Under the pieces are notes generated by a model that did not search any database, was not told the origin of the DNA, and worked only from the letters and a program-made list of their open reading frames with translations. A stretch of DNA of 64,000 bases from Kiloniellaceae bacterium (GTDB lineage: Bacteria; Pseudomonadota; Alphaproteobacteria; Kiloniellales; J153). The position numbers were made by a program, and so were the translations under genes. Numbering within the stretch: position 1 is the first letter of the stretch; each line of letters begins with the position of its first letter. Positions 59,313 through 64,000 of the stretch are shown here, one piece after another. The stretch covers positions 62,001 to 126,000 of the forward strand of contig JAJFGN010000001.1 in NCBI GenBank assembly GCA_021776115.1, given 5' to 3'.

Positions 59313-62300
59313 ATGACCCAAAGTTTCCGTTTGCCAGAAGGCGGTCTGATTGACCGGAGCCACCGACTCGGCTTTCGCTTCGACGGGCGCGATTACATGG
59401 GCTACGCTGGGGATACCTTGGCTTCCGCCCTGCTCGCCAACGGCGTCCACCTAGTCGGACGCAGCTATAAGTACCACCGGCCACGCGGCATCCTCAGCGC
59501 CGGCGCGGAGGAACCGAACGCCCTTGTCCAGCTGGGCGAAGGCGCGCGCAGCGAACCGAACCTGCGCGCCACCCAGATCGACCTCTTCGACGGCTTGCGC
59601 GCGCGCTCGCAGAACCGCTGGCCGAGCCTGAACTTCGATATCGGCGCCTTGAACAACGGACTGTCGCGCTTCCTGCCGGCTGGATTTTATTACAAGACCT
59701 TCATGTGGCCGGCCTCGTTCTGGATGAAGTACGAATATATCATCCGCCACGCCGCTGGACTGGGCGAAGCGCCGCGGGAGCGGGACCCGGACCACTACGA
59801 TAAGACCTTCGCGCATTGCGACGTGCTGGTGGTCGGCGCCGGTCCCGCCGGACTGGCCGCCGCCTTGGCGGCGGGGCGAAGCGGTGCCCGGGTTATTTTG
59901 GCTGAGCAAGACTCGATTTTGGGCGGCAGCCTGTGGAGCGGCAGCGGAGAGACGATCGGCGGCGAGCCGGTGCAGGAATGGATCGCCACGACACGGCGCG
60001 AGCTAGAGGGTATGGAGGAGGTCACGATCCTGACCCGCACCCTCGCCTACGGCTACTTCGATCACAACTTCGTCGCTTTGGTTGAGCGGGTGACCGATCA
60101 CCTGAGCGACCGCCCGGCCGCGCTCCCACGCCAGCGCCTATGGAAACTGCGCGCCAAGCAAGTGGTGCTTGCCACCGGTGCGATCGAGCGGCCGCTCGTC
60201 TTCGCCGACAACGACCGGCCAGGCATCATGTTGGCGGACGCGTGCCGCACCTACGTCAATCGTTTCGCCGTCCGGCCCGGGAAAAAGGCCGTCGTATTCA
60301 CGAACAACGAAAGCGGCCACTTGGCCGCGCTCGACATGGCGGCAGCTGGGATCAATATCGCGGCCATCGTCGACTTGCGCGAAGACCCGATGGGGTCGGC
60401 CAGCGAGCGGGCGGAAGCGGCCGGACTGCGCGTTGTGCCGGGCAGCGCCGTGGTCGGCACCGGGGGCCAGCGGCGCGTGAAGCAGGTGCATATCGCACGC
60501 CTGAACGCGGACGGCACTCAAGCCCTGGCCGCCGGTGAAACCCTGGATTGCGACGTCCTGGCCATGTCAGGGGGATGGAGCCCGACCTTGCATCTGTTCA
60601 GCCAATCGCGCGGCAAGGTGCGTTTCGATGCCGATCTTGGCTGCTTTGTACCCGGCGCCTCGGCCCAGGCGGAGCGCTCGGCAGGCGCGTGCAACGGGGC
60701 CTTTGGACTAAGCGATTGCCTGGCTCAAGGTTTTGCCGCCGGCAAGCAAGCGGTCAAGGACGCCGGCCTAAAGATTGGCCGACAAGCCGGCGCTACGCCC
60801 CGCGCCGGGAATGACGATTTTCTGCCTGCCCGTTGGACCTGGGAGGTGCCCTCGGATAAGCCCAGCGGTCGTGCCGGCAAGGCCTTCGTGGATTTTCAGA
60901 ACGATGTCACCGCGAACGATTTGAAATTGGCGCTGCGCGAAGGCTACCAATCGATCGAGCACGTCAAGCGCTACACTGCCACCGGCATGGGAACGGACCA
61001 AGGCAAGACCGGCAACGTCAATGCCATCGGCATCGTCGCGGCGGCCCAGGGCCGGGAGATTCCCGATGTCGGCGTGACCACTTTTCGCCCCCCCTACACG
61101 CCCGTCACCTTTGGCGTTTTCGCCGGGCGCGACGTAGACGGCCTCTTGGACCCCAATCGCAAGACCCCGATCCATTCCTGGCACGAGCAGGCTGGAGCCG
61201 TGTTCGAGGACGTTGGGCAGTGGAAACGGCCGTGGTATTTCCCGAAGGCCGGTGAATCCATGTCCCAAGCGGTCAAGCGCGAGGTCAAGGCGACACGTGA
61301 GTCGATCGGCATCATGGATGCCACGACCCTGGGCAAGATCGATATCCAGGGTAAGGACTCGGCCGAGTTCTTGAACCGGATCTATACCAACGCCTGGTCC
61401 AAGCTGGCGGTTGGGCGCTGCCGCTACGGTCTGATGTTGAACGAAGCGGGCATGGTGATAGATGACGGCGTGACCGCGCGCCTGGACGACTTCCACTACC
61501 TGATGACTACGACCACCGGCAACGCGGCGCCGGTGTTGGCGCATCTCGAGGAATACCTGCAAACCGAGTGGCCGGACCTCGATGTACACTTGACCAGCGT
61601 CACCGAACAGTTTGCAACCGCCACCATCGCCGGGCCGAACGCGCGGGCTTTGTTGGCGGAACTGGCCGAGGGTATCGACCTCGCGCCCCAAGCCCTTCCG
61701 CACATGTCGATCCGCGACGGCCGGGTCGCGGGAATCGATGCGCGTATCGCCCGTATCTCCTTCACCGGCGAGATGAGCTATGAGATCAACGTCCCGGCCT
61801 CTTGCGGGTTAGCGCTTTGGCAAGCGCTCATGACCGCCGGGGCGAAGTACGGCATTACCCCCTACGGGACCGAGGCGATGCACGTGCTGCGCGCGGAAAA
61901 GGGGTTCATCATCGTCGGCCAGGAAACCGACGGCTCGGTAACACCCATCGACCTGGGTATGGACTGGATCGTTTCGAAAAAGAAGGACTTCGTCGGCAAG
62001 CGCTCGCTCACCCGGCCGGATATGATCAAGTCCGACCGCAAGCAACTTGTCGGCCTGCTGACCGACGACCCCAAGGAAATACTGGCCGAGGGCGCGCAAT
62101 TGGTCGAGCGTGTGCTACCCGCGCCGCCGATGCCTATGATCGGCCACGTAACCTCCAGCTACGAAAGCCCCAACCTTGGCCGCTCCATCGCCTTAGCCTT
62201 GATCAAGGGCGGACGCGCCCGCATGGGTCAAAAGGTGCAGGCCTCGCTGGCCAACGGCGGGACTATCGCCTGCACCGTCACCGGCCCGGTGTTCCTCGAT

Positions 62301-62327
62301 CCCGAAGGGACGCGACTCAATGATTGA
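59313..62327 (+). CDS. soxA: sarcosine oxidase alpha subunit
   Basis: 1004 residues, the normal length. Residues about 15-100 are the N-terminal ferredoxin-like domain without iron ligands (RSYKYHRPRGILSAGAEEPN); 165-500 the NAD(P)/FAD fold (VVGAGPAGLAAALAAGRSGA); residues about 620-1000 a GcvT domain that binds THF (AEFLNRIYTNAWSKLAVGRC, YGTEAMHVLRAEKGFIIVGQ). Produces methylene-THF from sarcosine. Overlaps soxG by eight bases. Confidence 0.96.
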   Translation: MTQSFRLPEGGLIDRSHRLGFRFDGRDYMGYAGDTLASALLANGVHLVGRSYKYHRPRGILSAGAEEPNALVQLGEGARSEPNLRATQIDLFDGLRARSQNRWPSLNFDIGALNNGLSRFLPAGFYYKTFMWPASFWMKYEYIIRHAAGLGEAPRERDPDHYDKTFAHCDVLVVGAGPAGLAAALAAGRSGARVILAEQDSILGGSLWSGSGETIGGEPVQEWIATTRRELEGMEEVTILTRTLAYGYFDHNFVALVERVTDHLSDRPAALPRQRLWKLRAKQVVLATGAIERPLVFADNDRPGIMLADACRTYVNRFAVRPGKKAVVFTNNESGHLAALDMAAAGINIAAIVDLREDPMGSASERAEAAGLRVVPGSAVVGTGGQRRVKQVHIARLNADGTQALAAGETLDCDVLAMSGGWSPTLHLFSQSRGKVRFDADLGCFVPGASAQAERSAGACNGAFGLSDCLAQGFAAGKQAVKDAGLKIGRQAGATPRAGNDDFLPARWTWEVPSDKPSGRAGKAFVDFQNDVTANDLKLALREGYQSIEHVKRYTATGMGTDQGKTGNVNAIGIVAAAQGREIPDVGVTTFRPPYTPVTFGVFAGRDVDGLLDPNRKTPIHSWHEQAGAVFEDVGQWKRPWYFPKAGESMSQAVKREVKATRESIGIMDATTLGKIDIQGKDSAEFLNRIYTNAWSKLAVGRCRYGLMLNEAGMVIDDGVTARLDDFHYLMTTTTGNAAPVLAHLEEYLQTEWPDLDVHLTSVTEQFATATIAGPNARALLAELAEGIDLAPQALPHMSIRDGRVAGIDARIARISFTGEMSYEINVPASCGLALWQALMTAGAKYGITPYGTEAMHVLRAEKGFIIVGQETDGSVTPIDLGMDWIVSKKKDFVGKRSLTRPDMIKSDRKQLVGLLTDDPKEILAEGAQLVERVLPAPPMPMIGHVTSSYESPNLGRSIALALIKGGRARMGQKVQASLANGGTIACTVTGPVFLDPEGTRLND

Positions 62328-62952
62328 GAGATATCTGCGGCAAAGTCCGCTCGCCCATCTCGGTCTGAGCGGCCGGGGCCAAGATGACGGCGCGCCGGCC
62401 CAAGTCCGACTCGCCGAGCGGCCTTTTTCCGGCCTCGTAAACTTGCGCGGCCCGGGCGCCGACCAGACTTTCCTCGACGCCTTCGAAGCAGCCGCCGAGT
62501 ATGCCCTGCCAACCGCGGCCGGCGCCAGCAGTGTCGGCGGCAATACGACCGCTCTGTGGCTGGGGCCAAGGGAGTGGGCGATCGTGGATGCGCGTGGCGA
62601 GCCAGATGCGGGGCCACGCATCGCTAGCCGTCTACGGGCGGCTTTGGCCGGATTTCCGGCAGCGGTTACGGACATTAGCGAGAGCCGCGCCTGCATCCAG
62701 ATATCGGGCGCCAAGGCGCGCGCCACCCTACAGAAAGGCTGCCCGTTGGATCTACACCCTCGCGCGTTCCGCCAAGGACAATGCGCGCAAACCCGGCTGG
62801 CCAAGGCGAGCGTCCTGATACACCTGACCGCGGATGAATCGGCACAAGGGGGGCTTGCGTTCGACGTTTATGTCGCGCGCAGTTTCGCTGAGTATGTCTG
62901 GTTCTGGCTCGAAGACGCGGCGTGCGAATACGGTGCAAACGCAAAACTATAG
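62320..62952 (+). CDS. soxG: sarcosine oxidase gamma subunit
   Basis: 210 residues. Family traits: SPLAHLGLSG-like start, NLRGPGADQTFLDAFEAA, NTTALWLGPREWAIVD, VTDISESRACIQISGAKARATLQKGCPLDLH divided over about 125-155, and ADESAQGGLAFDVYVARSFAEYVW. It lines part of the THF site beside SoxA. Last gene of the sox operon. Confidence 0.94.
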   Translation: MIERYLRQSPLAHLGLSGRGQDDGAPAQVRLAERPFSGLVNLRGPGADQTFLDAFEAAAEYALPTAAGASSVGGNTTALWLGPREWAIVDARGEPDAGPRIASRLRAALAGFPAAVTDISESRACIQISGAKARATLQKGCPLDLHPRAFRQGQCAQTRLAKASVLIHLTADESAQGGLAFDVYVARSFAEYVWFWLEDAACEYGANAKL

Positions 62953-62976
62953 TAGGGGCTGGCGACTTTTTCCAAA

Positions 62977-64000
62977 TCACGTGCCGGTCGCGGCGATTCT
63001 CACGATACGCTCCGGCGGGAAACGTACAGTAACGGTCGTGCCGGTACCCAGATCGCTTTGAAGGTCCAGATAACCACCGTGTAGGTCCACGAGCGACTTG
63101 GTCAAAGGCAGACCCAACCCGGTTCCTTCGTATTTTCGATCGAGCTGGCTGTCGATTTGGTGGAAGGGAATCATCGCCTTGCAAATGTTCCCACGGGCGA
63201 TGCCGATGCCTGTATCTGAGATTTGAACCACATACCCCTCGTCGGTGCGACCCCAGGCCCGAATCCTGACGTTACCGCCAGCAGGCGTAAACTTCACGGC
63301 GTTGGATAAAAGATTGATCAGGATCTGCTTGAACATACGTGCGTCCGCCCGCAAGGGCGGCTGATCCTTGGCTATATCGAAATCAAGCGTGATACTGGCT
63401 TCCCCCGCGCGCTCCCGCACCAGTGCAACGCAGGATTTGGCGGCCTGATAAACGTCAATCGTTTCCTCATGAAGATCGATTTTCCCGGCCTCGATCTTCG
63501 ACAAATCCAGTATGTCGTTGATCAAAGAAAGAAGATGTGCGCCGGATAAGTTGATGTCGTTGATATATTGCAGGTATTTTGGGATCCCGATGGGGCCGAA
63601 GGTTTCGGACCGCATCACTTCGGAGAACCCGAGTATGGCGTTCAGGGGAGTCCGCAGCTCGTGGCTCATATTGGCGAGAAATTCCGATTTGGCGCGGTTG
63701 GCCAAGTTGGCTTCGTCCCGCGCCACTGCTAACACTTCGCTTAGATCGGCGAGCTGCTTGCTCTGCCGCTCCTGAGTCAGTCTTGCCGCTTCCAGGTCTT
63801 CGACTCGGTTCTTCAACACGGTCCTCGAGCGGGTTAGCTCGTCGAAGGCCTTGTTTAAGGCCCTCAAGGGAAGCGACCGCAAAACGATGAAAATACCGGA
63901 CGCCAGACCGGCACCGAGCAGCGACACCCAGACTGTTGCGACGATGACCGGTTCCAAAGGCTCGGCGATCCTCACGCGCCCAACCTCGTCACCATAGCTG
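62977..64000 (-). CDS. sensor histidine kinase, C-terminal part (runs off the window)
   Basis: The frame stays open to the window edge; a GTG at 63975 is not the start because in-frame sequence continues upstream (SYGDEVGRVRIAEPL), typical of the end of a periplasmic sensor domain. One membrane helix (VIVATVWVSLLGAGLASGIF), a coiled-coil, then HisKA with the phospho-His in ANMSHELRTPLNAILGFSEV and HATPase_c with N-box NLLSNAVKFTP, G1 DTGIGIARG and G2 GTGLGLPLTKSLVDLHGG. The ligand domain and response regulator are outside. Convergent with soxG (24 bp). Confidence 0.92.
   Translation of the reverse strand, partial: SYGDEVGRVRIAEPLEPVIVATVWVSLLGAGLASGIFIVLRSLPLRALNKAFDELTRSRTVLKNRVEDLEAARLTQERQSKQLADLSEVLAVARDEANLANRAKSEFLANMSHELRTPLNAILGFSEVMRSETFGPIGIPKYLQYINDINLSGAHLLSLINDILDLSKIEAGKIDLHEETIDVYQAAKSCVALVRERAGEASITLDFDIAKDQPPLRADARMFKQILINLLSNAVKFTPAGGNVRIRAWGRTDEGYVVQISDTGIGIARGNICKAMIPFHQIDSQLDRKYEGTGLGLPLTKSLVDLHGGYLDLQSDLGTGTTVTVRFPPERIVRIAATGT

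Noticed and set aside
63973..63975. GTG as a start for the terminal histidine kinase
   Set aside because: In-frame codons continue to the window edge and encode a plausible end of a periplasmic domain before the membrane helix.

Overview
The window is a GC-rich chromosomal segment that looks like an alphaproteobacterium of the Rhodospirillales type. The basis is the housekeeping gene order (rpsF-rpsR-rplI-dnaB-alr-mlaEF-radA-cvpA-purF and fabD-fabG-acpP-fabF-mltG), small genes typical of Alphaproteobacteria (DUF2794, DUF2937), a KorAB 2-oxoacid:ferredoxin oxidoreductase, and Rhizobium-like foldback repeats. I see no rRNA, tRNA, CRISPR array, intact insertion sequence or phage. Species cannot be assigned from reading alone.

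Layout. 1-5.8 kb: a surface or envelope locus with an N-terminal fragment of a CHASE2-PAS membrane sensor, two paralogous secreted FecR-domain proteins whose upstream regions share a near-identical 26-bp element at the same distance from the start codon, and a TpsB (ShlB/FhaC) outer-membrane transporter with no TpsA substrate in the window. 5.84-6.11 kb: a 266-bp MITE-like foldback element that supplies the stop codon of the next gene. 6.1-13.5 kb: a dimethylglycine/sarcosine-dehydrogenase-like flavoprotein, HAD dehalogenase, MDR reductase and PuuE-type deacetylase/allantoinase, then a TfoX-like protein, a second flavin amine oxidase and a YqaE/Pmp3 peptide. 13.5-14.0 kb: a non-annotated stretch with two palindromes, a small ORF with a good ribosome binding site and a strong terminator. 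14.0-20.3 kb: an aldolase-II/glutamine-amidotransferase/Fe-S/ABM operon carrying a TetR fragment, a GATase1-AraC regulator, histidine ammonia-lyase and a MarR regulator with its own palindrome. 20.3-24.8 kb: korAB and an adrenodoxin-reductase-type FNR.

24.9-45.7 kb is housekeeping: fatty-acid synthesis, ribosomal proteins and replication, alanine racemase, MlaEF, RadA, CvpA, PurF, Der, BamB, YfgM-like and a thioredoxin-fold protein. 46-47.2 kb holds a lipoprotein and DUF2794. 47.4-53.3 kb is a corrinoid one-carbon module: corrinoid protein, DUF1638, virulence-factor-family protein, MetF-like reductase, pterin methyltransferase and a 2Fe-2S ASKHA reactivator. 53.3-56.4 kb: GNAT, HD-domain putative diiron oxygenase, dienelactone hydrolase, MFS. 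56.5-63 kb: a second GATase1-AraC regulator (GbdR/SouR type) divergent from soxBDAG, the heterotetrameric sarcosine oxidase. The window ends in a truncated sensor histidine kinase.

How it fits together (inference): the organism appears equipped to strip methyl groups from quaternary or methylated amines. The corrinoid module would move a methyl group to tetrahydrofolate, the DMGDH-like enzyme would demethylate dimethylglycine or sarcosine analogues, and SoxBDAG would convert sarcosine to glycine with methylene-THF. The substrate-specific MttB/MtgB-type methyltransferase is not in the window. The least explained parts are the FecR/CHASE2/TpsB locus with its shared upstream element, the 13.5-14.0 kb transcript-like region, and the DUF1638/virulence-factor pair inside the corrinoid operon.
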